Assembly (NCBI RefSeq): GCF_024320865.1
Contig: NZ_JANDBD010000011.1
Coordinates: 211,843-275,842, forward strand
Length of the DNA: 64,000 nucleotides
Source of the DNA: Mycolicibacterium arenosum
Lineage (GTDB): Bacteria; Actinomycetota; Actinomycetes; Mycobacteriales; Mycobacteriaceae
Direction: 5' to 3'
Both the position numbers and the translations under genes were made by a program. Under the pieces are notes generated by a model. The model was not told the origin of the DNA, searched no databases, and worked only from the letters and a program-made list of their open reading frames with translations. The stretch's first letter is position 1. The number at the start of each line of letters is the position of its first letter. Shown piece after piece: positions 1-7,407 of this stretch.

Positions 1-127
1 GGACAGCCCGGCCACCTTCGATCCTTCGGAGGTTGCGGGCTATGACGTGGCGACCGGCACCTGGAACAGCGATGCAGGCTACGACCTGGACACCGACCAG
101 GACTTCGCCGAAACCGAACAGCTCTAA
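1..127 (+). CDS. rpoA: RNA polymerase alpha subunit, C-terminal end (partial)
   Basis: Only the last 41 codons lie in the window, read from base 2 to the TAA at 125-127. They encode an acidic tail ending in FAETEQL, matching my recollection of the mycobacterial RpoA C-terminus beyond the alpha-CTD. The alpha dimer nucleates RNA polymerase assembly, and its CTD contacts UP elements and activators. rplQ follows after 60 bp in the same direction, which is the standard ribosomal-operon order. The start and both folded domains are outside the window. Confidence 0.9.
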   Translation, partial: DSPATFDPSEVAGYDVATGTWNSDAGYDLDTDQDFAETEQL

Positions 128-187
128 CACAATTCCGTCCCGGCCCTACCTGATACGGGGGCCGGCCCCGAAAAGGAGATAGTCGCC

Positions 188-763
188 ATGCCCAAGCCCA
201 CTAAGGGTCCCCGCCTCGGCGGGTCGTCCTCGCACCAGAAGGCGCTGCTGGCCAACCTGGCCACGTCGCTCTTCGAGCACGGCCGCATCAAGACGACCGA
301 GCCCAAGGCGCGGGCGTTGCGGCCCTACGCGGAGAAGCTCATCACCCACGCCAAGAAGGGCACGCTGCACAATCGGCGTGAGGTGATGAAGAAGATCCGC
401 GACAAGGACATCGTCCACGTCCTGTTCGCCGAGATCGGTCCGTTCTTTGCCGACCGCAACGGTGGCTACACCCGCATCATCAAGGTCGAGAACCGCAAGG
501 GCGACAACGCCCCGATGGCGGTCATCGAACTGGTGCGGGAGAAGACCGTGACCTCCGAGGCCGACCGCGCGCGTCGGGTCTCGGGCGCCAAGAAGGCTCA
601 GCCGGTGGCGGCCGCCGCTCCGGCTGCCGACGAGGCTCCCGTTGTCGAAGAGGCCGAGGTCGAAGACGAGGCCATCGAGGACGCCCAGGAAGCCGAGGCA
701 GCCGACGAGGTCGCCGAGGCCGACGCCGAGTCCGCCGAGGACAAGGCTGACGACACCAAGTAG
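188..763 (+). CDS. rplQ: 50S ribosomal protein L17
   Basis: L17 is a large-subunit protein near the peptide exit tunnel. The start MPKPTKGPRLGG and the segment with HNRREVMKKI are typical of L17. The conserved core spans about residues 1-120. The remaining 70 residues are an Ala/Glu/Asp-rich low-complexity tail (AEVEDEAIEDAQEAEAADEV and onward), as is usual in mycobacteria. A good Shine-Dalgarno sequence (AAGGAG) lies 8-13 bases before the ATG. The gene sits between rpoA and truA, and a strong hairpin starts 13 bp after the stop. Confidence 0.97.
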   Translation: MPKPTKGPRLGGSSSHQKALLANLATSLFEHGRIKTTEPKARALRPYAEKLITHAKKGTLHNRREVMKKIRDKDIVHVLFAEIGPFFADRNGGYTRIIKVENRKGDNAPMAVIELVREKTVTSEADRARRVSGAKKAQPVAAAAPAADEAPVVEEAEVEDEAIEDAQEAEAADEVAEADAESAEDKADDTK

Positions 764-775
764 TCGACCAGTGAC

Positions 776-807
776 CATGCCCGCCACCGAATCCGGTGGC
801 GGGCATG
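776..807 (+). terminator. 13-bp perfect hairpin over the truA start
   Basis: The arms at 776-788 (CATGCCCGCCACC) and 795-807 are exact reverse complements around a 6-nt loop (GAATCC), with no T-tract. The position just after rplQ suggests an I-shaped terminator or attenuator. The left arm contains the ATG proposed for truA, so the structure could also hide that start codon. Confidence 0.6.
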
Positions 808-1652
808 TTCGTCTGCGGCTCGACGTCTCCTACGACGGAACCGATTTCGCGGGGTGGGCCGCGCAGACGGGGCAACGCACCGTCGCGGGTGCGATCGACG
901 ACGCGCTGTCGAGGGTGTTCCGCACGCCGATCGTCACCAGGGCGGCGGGCCGCACCGACGCCGGGGTGCACGCGACGGGCCAGGTCGCGCACGTCGACGT
1001 GCCCACCGAGGCCGTCTCGCTCGCCTACCCGCGTATGCAGCGTGTCGGTGAGCCGGAGTTCCTGGCGCTGGTACGACGGCTGGCCAAGCTGCTCACCGAT
1101 GACGTCAGGGTCCGTGAGATCACCCGTGCACCAACGGGATTCGACGCGCGTTTCTCGGCATTGCGCAGGCACTACGAGTACCGGTTGTCGACTGCCCCAT
1201 TCGGCGCCGAGCCCGCCGTTGCGCGCTTCGTCACCGCCTGGGGCCGGCCCCTCGATCTCGACGCAATGCGTGCGGCATCACGGGAACTACTGGGGCTGAA
1301 CGACTTCGCCGCGTTCTGCCGACCACGCGAGGGAGCGACGACGATCCGCGATCTGCAGCGGCTCGACTGGGAGCGCGACGGTCACGCGATCACGGCGTAC
1401 GTCACGGCGGACGCGTTCTGCTGGTCGATGGTGCGCTCGCTGGTCGGCGCACTGTTGGCGGTGGGGGAGGGTCGGCTGGATCCCGCGTGGTGTGCCGGAC
1501 TGCTTTCGCAGACGTCGCGATCGAGCGCGTTCTCGGTCGCGCCGGCGCGGGGGTTGACGCTGGTGGGCGTCGACTACCCGGCCGATGACGAGCTGTCGGC
1601 CCGTACCTCGGTGACGCGGGACGTGCGCACCGCCGACGACGTCGAGCGTTAG
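777..1652 (+). CDS. truA: tRNA pseudouridine(38-40) synthase TruA
   Basis: TruA isomerises U38, U39 and U40 in the anticodon stem-loop of tRNAs. The N-terminus reads RLRLDVSYDGTDFAGWAAQ, the classic TruA opening. The catalytic Asp lies in AAGRTDAGVHATGQVAHVD, about residues 57-75, and the C-terminal half contains FSALRRHYEYRL and ADAFCWSMVRSLVGALL. With ATG 777 the protein has 291 residues, normal for the family. GTG 771 is an alternative start. Upstream in-frame codons overlap rplQ and are not conserved. The start lies inside a 13-bp hairpin, so expression may depend on ribosomes finishing rplQ. Confidence 0.93.
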   Translation: MPATESGGGHVRLRLDVSYDGTDFAGWAAQTGQRTVAGAIDDALSRVFRTPIVTRAAGRTDAGVHATGQVAHVDVPTEAVSLAYPRMQRVGEPEFLALVRRLAKLLTDDVRVREITRAPTGFDARFSALRRHYEYRLSTAPFGAEPAVARFVTAWGRPLDLDAMRAASRELLGLNDFAAFCRPREGATTIRDLQRLDWERDGHAITAYVTADAFCWSMVRSLVGALLAVGEGRLDPAWCAGLLSQTSRSSAFSVAPARGLTLVGVDYPADDELSARTSVTRDVRTADDVER

Positions 1653-1787
1653 GTGCGTGCCGAGCCCTAGCACTGTGGTGTGACATGAAAGGTGTTGTGG
1701 GTCTGAGCTATCCACAGTCGCTGGTTGATCCACAGGGTGGGGGTGGACTTGTGGTTTCGGGGGGTGGACGCCGGTAGTGTCGAAAGC

Positions 1788-3631
1788 GTGTTCGATCAGT
1801 TCACCGCCGCCGTGGCGGCCGCCCGCACCCCCGGCCAACGGGTCCGCGCGCAGGCGATGCTGGAGAACGCCGCGTGCGCGGCGCGGCTGTCCTCGATGGC
1901 CGATCTGCTCGAGCAGGCCCACCGCGCCTCCGGGTCGGCCGACCGCGACCGGTGGCGCTGCGACAACTGGGCCTCGGTGTGCGCCCAGATCGGCGCCGCG
2001 CAGACCCTGACCGCGGGCATGGTCAACAGTCTGCTGACCCACGCGGTCGTCCTGCGCGAGAAACTCCCGAAGGTCGGGGCGGTCTTCGCCGAGGGTCTGA
2101 TCACCTACCTGCTGGTGCGCACCATCTGCCGGCGCACCGCGCTGGTCAAGGACCCCGCCGCGCTGGCCGCGATCGACGCCGAGCTGGCCGCCGAACTCAG
2201 GGGCTGGGGTGCGAAGTCACTGGATCAGACCGACGCCGACATCGACGCCCTGATCCTGCGTCACGACCCGCACGCGCTGCGCCGCGTGCAGGACGTCGTG
2301 CGTTCCACCGGCGTCAGCGTGGACACCGAGAAGGCCACCGGGGTGTCCCGCATCGAGGCGACGGTGGAGGCGACTGACGGGGCGGCGTTCGAGCGGCGCG
2401 TCGAGCTGCTGGCCCGCACCGTGTGCGACCGCGATCCCCGCACCGCCGATCAACGCCGCGCGGCGGCGGTCGGGGCGATGGGCTTCGGCTGGGACCGGCT
2501 GCCCTGCATGTGCGAGACCGACGGCTGCGCCGCGGCGAGCCGACCGGCCGTCGGCGGGGTCGTCATCCACGTCATCACCCGCCGCGACACCCTCGACGGC
2601 GCCACCGACGACGAGCCGGACACCGAACCCGAACCACCCACCGCACCGGAGCATCCGGAGGAGCGGTTCGACGTCGACCCCCAACCTCCCGACGACGGCG
2701 ACGAACCACGACCCGACCCCGAATTCGACGTCGAAACCGATTCGCCGAATGGTGAATCCGGGTCGGCGACCGGTCACGGTTCGCCGCAGGCCCGTTACGG
2801 GGATCAGTCGTCCCGCGAGGGCACCGGCGAGTCCACGGCCGATCCGGTGTGCGACCCCGAGCCTGAGAGCAGCGCGCCGAGTGACGAATCCGAGCCCGCC
2901 GACGTTCCCACCGGGGATCTGACCGCTCAGCGCCGCGGCCTGGTCGGTGAGCAGCCGCGGATGCTGCCCAAACCGTTGCGCGAGTACACCATCACCGAAC
3001 TCGTCGACGAGGTCAGCGCCGACCGCGGCCAGCACTGCCCCGCCTCACCGGGAATCGTCCTGGGCGGCCCGGTGCTGCCGGCACCGGTGATCGCGCGGCT
3101 GGCGATGCACGCCACCGTCACGGACCTGATCCATCCGGGTCACGCCCCACCGAACCGCGCTACCGGCCCTCCCGACAACTCGCCGACTTCGTCAAAGCAC
3201 GCGATCTGAGGTGCCGACAGCCCGGCTGCACCCGCGACATCGACGACCTCGACCACACCATCCCCTACCCGTGGGGGCCGACGTGCGCGTCGAACCTGGC
3301 CGGGTTCTGCCGCGAGCACCACCTGCTCAAGACGTTCTTCCCCGGCTGGTCCAGCGTGCAGTACCCCGACGGGCGGATCGTGTTCACCGACCCCGACGGC
3401 CAGAGCTCCACCAGCTATCCGGGCAGCCGACTGCTCTTCGGTGAACTCTGCGAACCCACCGCACCGGCCGCCACCCGCGGGAGTCCGCCACCGAAACACG
3501 CCGCGGGCCTGACCATGCCCACACGCGCGATCACCCGAAAACAGGCCCGCGCCAAGCGCATCGACGACGAACGCGAACGCAACACGCCCTGGGCCGAGCA
3601 GTACCTCCGCGACAGCATCCCACCGTTCTAG
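1788..3631 (+). pseudogene. DUF222/HNH endonuclease family protein (13E12-type), frameshifted
   Basis: The first reading frame, from GTG 1788 (VFDQFTAAVAAARTPGQR), gives a DUF222 domain and then a long acidic Pro/Glu/Asp-rich linker. It stops at 3209. The HNH domain continues in another frame to the stop at 3629-3631, with RCRQPGCTRDIDDLDHTIPY, then FCREHHLLKTF and a basic tail. Comparison with the intact relative at 60043-61587, which has EPRYRPS just before its HNH cysteine, puts the break near 3147-3153 in CCCCACCGAACC, consistent with loss of one C. DUF222/HNH proteins are repeat-associated actinobacterial nucleases of unclear role. The frameshift may be genuine or a sequencing error in a C-rich run. 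ATG 1725 is an alternative start. Confidence 0.8.
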
Positions 3632-4293
3632 ACGCGGCCCGCCACGAAATCGGCCGCCTGGTTGACCATGCCCGCGTCGATGTACGCCGTCGCCGCGTGG
3701 TCGGTCCAGTTCTCCTCCCAGGTGTTCGGGTCGGCGGGGTTGCAGATCGGGTCGGCGCCGTGGCACAGCTCGATCGTCCGCTCGCGGTACACCGGACTGA
3801 AGGTGCCGATGGGTCCGGCCCACGCACTGCCGTTGCCGAAGACGGCGACCGCGGCGATGTGCCGTTCCATATCGCCCGGCAGCGGGTTCTTGAACCCGAA
3901 GAACGAGAACGGCAGCGCCAGCACCACATCCGTCACCGCGGCGCCGAGCGAGTAGCCGCCGAGGACGATCCTGGTGTCTGGGCAGTTGGCCGCCGTGTTC
4001 TGCACCCGCTGGCTCATGTCGTTGGCGCCGATGTCGATCTGGTTGTCCGCGGGATACTGGACGGCGTACTGCGACACGTTCTTGCCCGTCTTGGAGCGCA
4101 GCGCTCTGATGAAGGCGTTGCCGATCTGGCCGGGGCCCGCGGGCTCGAGCCGCCCGCGCGCGAAGATCACCTCGACGTCGGAGCAGGCCGCGGACGCGGT
4201 GGGGACCCCGTGGCCGACGACTGCCGGGGCGACGAACAGGAAGCTCGCGACGAGCGTGATGACGAGTGACGCGGTGACTGGGCGGCGGCTCAC
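3628..4293 (-). CDS. Secreted cutinase-family serine hydrolase (GYSLG variant)
   Basis: This is a 221-residue secreted alpha/beta hydrolase of the cutinase (Culp) family, which hydrolyses esters of lipids or cutin-like polymers outside the cell. A signal peptide covers about residues 1-35 (hydrophobic ASLVITLVASFLFVAPAVV). The mature part begins with the conserved DVEVIFARGRLEPAG. The nucleophile motif is GGYSLGAAV, where most relatives have GYSQG. The triad Asp is probably in DPIC and the His in WTDHAATAY. Its stop overlaps the DUF222 pseudogene stop by CTAG, so the two genes converge. It is the most diverged of three tandem paralogues and the last in the direction of transcription. Confidence 0.9.
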   Translation of the reverse strand: MSRRPVTASLVITLVASFLFVAPAVVGHGVPTASAACSDVEVIFARGRLEPAGPGQIGNAFIRALRSKTGKNVSQYAVQYPADNQIDIGANDMSQRVQNTAANCPDTRIVLGGYSLGAAVTDVVLALPFSFFGFKNPLPGDMERHIAAVAVFGNGSAWAGPIGTFSPVYRERTIELCHGADPICNPADPNTWEENWTDHAATAYIDAGMVNQAADFVAGRV

Positions 4294-4350
4294 GAAATCG
4301 ACTCTAGCCGAACGATTTGCCGCCGCCGAGGTTACGACGATTACCCGCGG

Positions 4351-5022
4351 TTAGAGCAAACCGGCGATGAAGTTGGCTGCGTTGTCGGTCGGTCCGCCGG
4401 CGTACGCGCGATGGGCCGCCACGTCCTCACCGCTGGTGCAGACCGGGTCGCCACCGTTGCACAGGTCGATCGACCGTCCGCCCCACACCGGGCTGGTCGT
4501 CAGCGGGAGACCCAGTTTCGCCGAGGGATTGCCGAACACGGCCAGACCCGCCACGAAGTCCGGGGTGTTGGGCGGCAACGGGCTGTTGAACCCGATCGCC
4601 GGAATCGGCACTGCGGCGATGACGTCGATGACCGCGGCACCCTGCGAGTAGCCGCCGAGAACCAGGCGGGTGTTGGGGCAGGAGTTCATCATGAACTGGA
4701 TGTGGCCGCTGGCGTCGTTGGCCCCGCTCGCCGCGGCGAGGAAGTCGTAGCTCGCCGGGTAGTTGACGGCGTAGGCGCCGACCGACCGGCCGCCGACTTT
4801 GCCGCGGAGTTGGTCGACGAACGTACCGCCGACGACGCCGAGTCCGGGAGCCTCGTTGGTGCCGCGCGCGAACACGACCTCGATATCGGGGCAGTCGGCG
4901 TTGGCGGTTCCGAGTCCGCCAACGGCGTTCGGCGATAGAACCGGAAGGAGAACGGCCGCGGAGGCCGTTACGAAGGCGGTAGTCGTTGCAAGGGCGAGGC
5001 GGCGCAGTCGGCTGAACGTCAC
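4351..5022 (-). CDS. Secreted cutinase-family serine hydrolase
   Basis: This 223-residue paralogue of its neighbours has an N-terminal signal peptide ending near the ANA before DCPDIEVVFARG. It carries the canonical nucleophile elbow GGYSQGAAVID. The catalytic Asp is expected in GGDPVC and the His in EDVAAHRAYAGG. Paired cysteines (DCPDIE, SCPNTR, LCNGGDPVC) match the family's disulfides. It starts at GTG 5022. The position after truA matches that of cut4/cut3 in M. tuberculosis. Gaps of 25 and 57 bp to the flanking cutinases suggest one transcript. Confidence 0.93.
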   Translation of the reverse strand: MTFSRLRRLALATTTAFVTASAAVLLPVLSPNAVGGLGTANADCPDIEVVFARGTNEAPGLGVVGGTFVDQLRGKVGGRSVGAYAVNYPASYDFLAAASGANDASGHIQFMMNSCPNTRLVLGGYSQGAAVIDVIAAVPIPAIGFNSPLPPNTPDFVAGLAVFGNPSAKLGLPLTTSPVWGGRSIDLCNGGDPVCTSGEDVAAHRAYAGGPTDNAANFIAGLL

Positions 5023-5047
5023 ACCGAATGATAACCGTTAAGACTGC

Positions 5048-5713
5048 CTAAACGAGTCCAGCAACGAAGCTCGCGCCCTGTTGCGCCAATCCAGAGCTCA
5101 CGTAGTCACTGTGGGCAAACGGGTTGCGGCCGTCCGAGCAGATCGGGTCACCGTCTTTGCAGATGTCGATGGCCCTGCCGCCGAACTGCGAGTTGGTGAT
5201 CGGGACCGAGAACTTGGCGGACGGGTTGCCGAAGACAGCGACGGCGGCGACGGACTGCGCGAGGTTGCTCGGCAGCGCCGGGGCGATCTCGCCGCCGAGT
5301 TTGTTGCCGAGCGGGGGAATGCCGCCGAGCATGTCGACCACCGCTGCGCCCTGCGAGTAGCCGCCGAGCACGATCCGCGTCGACGGGCATTGGCTGACCA
5401 GGTTCGCGATGTGATTGGTCGCATCCGCCGCGCCGTCGGCCGACGTCAGGAAGTCGAAGCTGGCCGGGTAGTTGACCGCGTAGGTGGTGACCGTTTGCCC
5501 GCCGACCTGCGAGCGCAGTGCGTCGGCGAACGCCTGCCCGACGTTTCCGAGATTCGGGGCGTCGTTGGTGCCGCGGGCGAAGACGACCTCGATGTCGGAG
5601 CACCCCGGCTCGGCGACGGCCGGGGGAGCTGCCACGACGGTCGCCGCACAACCGAGTGCCGATGCGATCGCTCCGAGCCGGGCGGTGAATCTGAGCAGTG
5701 TCACGTAGCCCAT
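5048..5713 (-). CDS. Secreted cutinase-family serine hydrolase
   Basis: This is the first gene of the three-cutinase run. A signal peptide covers about residues 1-33 (ALGCAATVVAAPPAVAEPG). It is followed by CSDIEVVFARGTNDAPNLG, the GGYSQGAAVVD nucleophile motif, and Asp/His candidates in DGDPIC and NPFAHSDYVSS. ATG 5713 gives 221 residues, and GTG 5719 would add two. The expected substrate class is acyl esters, although individual mycobacterial cutinases differ (lipases, phospholipases, esterases) and sequence alone does not decide. No clear promoter was identified upstream. Confidence 0.92.
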   Translation of the reverse strand: MGYVTLLRFTARLGAIASALGCAATVVAAPPAVAEPGCSDIEVVFARGTNDAPNLGNVGQAFADALRSQVGGQTVTTYAVNYPASFDFLTSADGAADATNHIANLVSQCPSTRIVLGGYSQGAAVVDMLGGIPPLGNKLGGEIAPALPSNLAQSVAAVAVFGNPSAKFSVPITNSQFGGRAIDICKDGDPICSDGRNPFAHSDYVSSGLAQQGASFVAGLV

Positions 5714-5750
5714 CTTCACATATCGGAATCAGCTACGACGAACTGTTTGC

Positions 5751-6758
5751 TCAGAGCACCCGACCGTCGGGTGGCGCCTCGGGCCAGCTCGCGCGCTCGA
5801 CCTGCTCGCTGCGGTCACCCTGACGCGCGAGCGCTAGCCCGGCCAGCACGACAACTCCGCCGATGGCCTGGGTGATCGTCATCGCCTCACCCAGCATGGC
5901 CCAGGCGGCCAGCACCGCGAACAGCACCTCGGCCAGCCCGACGAGCGAGGCGAACCGCGGCCGCAGTCGGGCGATGCCCATGATGCCGAGTGTGTAGGCC
6001 ATCGCCGTTGGGATCAGCGCGAGCGCGACGACGGGCACGATCCACGAGGTGGTCCACCCCGCGATGACGGCGTCGTTCGTGGTGAAGGTCATCGGCATGA
6101 CGCCGGAGAAGCCGAGCAGCGCGACCGTGATCGCACCGACGAACAGACCGCTCGCGGCGAGCGTGATCGGATTGAGCCCACCGGCTTCACCGTCGCCGGA
6201 GGAGACGCGCGCGGACATGATGAAGTAGCAGGCCGCGCAGACGGCTGCCGCGAGGCCCCAGGTGACGCCTACCAGGTTTATGTGCGCGGCGGCGAACACG
6301 TTCAGCACCAACATGATTCCGGCGATGGCGACGACGACGCCGACGAGCGTCAGGTTGCTGGGGCGACTCCGGGTGGTGGCCCACACCCAGCCCACGACGA
6401 GCAGCGGGGAGGTGTACTCGAGCAGCAGGGCGACGCCGACCGAGAGGTGTGACACCGCGTTGAAGTAGCACCACTGCGCTCCCGCGACCGGGATGACGCC
6501 GTAGGCGAGCACGGTGCGCCAGTGCTGAAGGGCTTCGCGCACCCACCCGCGGTGTATCACGGTGGCGAACACCGCCATCAGGAGGGCGCCGCCGGCGAGT
6601 CGTGCCGTGACGGCGGCGGTCGGCGACCAGCCGGTTTCGATCAGCGATTTGGCCAGTGGGCCGGAGAAGCCGAAGGTGAGCGCGGAAGCGACGGCGAACG
6701 CCAGTCCGAGCCGGAACCGGTTGGCCGAGGCGGTGCGGGGTTCCAGTTGTGCGGTCAC
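5751..6758 (-). CDS. EamA/DMT-superfamily transporter
   Basis: This is a 335-residue inner-membrane protein with about ten hydrophobic segments arranged as two EamA repeats, the drug/metabolite transporter fold. The repeats are visible around FAVASALTFGFSGPLAKSL, LLLEYTSPLLVVGWVWATT and ALALIPTAMAYTLGIMGIA. The C-terminal end is short and polar. The start is GTG 6758, preceded by GGAGG with a 7-nt spacer; longer in-frame readings lack such a site. It diverges from the CGNR regulator at 6838 across 79 bp with palindromes, so that regulator probably controls it. The substrate is unknown; DMT relatives export amino acids, metabolites or drugs. Confidence 0.88.
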   Translation of the reverse strand: MTAQLEPRTASANRFRLGLAFAVASALTFGFSGPLAKSLIETGWSPTAAVTARLAGGALLMAVFATVIHRGWVREALQHWRTVLAYGVIPVAGAQWCYFNAVSHLSVGVALLLEYTSPLLVVGWVWATTRSRPSNLTLVGVVVAIAGIMLVLNVFAAAHINLVGVTWGLAAAVCAACYFIMSARVSSGDGEAGGLNPITLAASGLFVGAITVALLGFSGVMPMTFTTNDAVIAGWTTSWIVPVVALALIPTAMAYTLGIMGIARLRPRFASLVGLAEVLFAVLAAWAMLGEAMTITQAIGGVVVLAGLALARQGDRSEQVERASWPEAPPDGRVL

Positions 6759-6788
6759 GATGCCACCTCCAGTACGCTGAACTGCACT

Positions 6789-6805
6789 GTAATGAGTAAA
6801 ATTAC
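6789..6805. promoter_or_regulatory. Candidate operator between the EamA gene and the CGNR regulator
   Basis: GTAAT at 6789-6793 and ATTAC at 6801-6805 form a 5-bp inverted repeat around 7 nt, in an AT-rich patch unusual for this genome. GTCATGA then recurs at 6811, 6835 and 6857, spaced 24 and 22 bp, close to two helical turns. This looks like a shared operator region for the divergent pair, but no binding data can be seen. Confidence 0.4.
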
Positions 6806-6837
6806 GATTGGTCATGACGCTATCGCCGAGAGGAGTC

Positions 6838-7398
6838 ATGAGTCAAATGATTTTCAGTCATGACACCGAGCTCACGCTCCGGGCTGCGTGTGTCCTGGTC
6901 AACACCGATCGCGTCGACGGCGAGCAACTCGGCACCCTCAAACCCCTCGACGAGTACCTGGACGGCTTCGGCTGGACCGGCAGGCGGGACAGGGACGACG
7001 CCGAGCTCGCCTCGGTGCATCGGCTCCGCGAACGCCTCGGCAAGATCTGGGCCGTCGCCGACGACGAGGAGCGCGTGGTCGGTCAGGTCAACGCGTTACT
7101 CAGCGACACGAAGGCGTCGCCGTGGCTGACCCGTCACGCCGAGATGCCCGAGTGGCATCTGCATCTGGCGTCGATTCACGATCCGCTGTGGCAGCGCATG
7201 GGCGCCGAGATGGCGATGGCGCTGGCCGACCTCATCCGAGCCGGCGAACTGCGCAGGCTCAAGATCTGCGAAGCGCCGGACTGCGAGGCCGTGCTCGTCG
7301 ACCTGTCGCGTAACCGTTCGCGGATGTTCTGCGACACCGGCAATTGCGGCAATCGGCAGCACGTCGCGGCCTATCGAGAGCGCCGCGCGAAGGGGTAG
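6838..7398 (+). CDS. CGNR zinc-finger transcriptional regulator (ABATE domain)
   Basis: This 186-residue protein has the two-domain layout of CGNR regulators. The N-terminal ABATE-like helical domain covers about residues 1-140. The C-terminal treble-clef finger has cysteines in KICEAPDCEAVLVDLSRN and RMFCDTGNCGNRQHVAAYRE, including the signature CGNR. Such proteins are stress- or metabolite-linked DNA-binding regulators. ATG 6838 has AGGAG very close before it (2 nt), so ATG 6847 or TTG 6808 remain possible. The gene is divergent from the EamA exporter and converges on the FAD oxidoreductase with a 9-bp gap. The likely role is local control of the exporter (inferred from layout). Confidence 0.85.
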   Translation: MSQMIFSHDTELTLRAACVLVNTDRVDGEQLGTLKPLDEYLDGFGWTGRRDRDDAELASVHRLRERLGKIWAVADDEERVVGQVNALLSDTKASPWLTRHAEMPEWHLHLASIHDPLWQRMGAEMAMALADLIRAGELRRLKICEAPDCEAVLVDLSRNRSRMFCDTGNCGNRQHVAAYRERRAKG

Positions 7399-7407
7399 TG
7401 GTCCGGT

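Noticed and set aside
642..776. Longer truA beginning inside rplQ
   Set aside because: This part is the shadow of the repetitive rplQ tail and is Arg/Pro/Ser-rich without TruA similarity.
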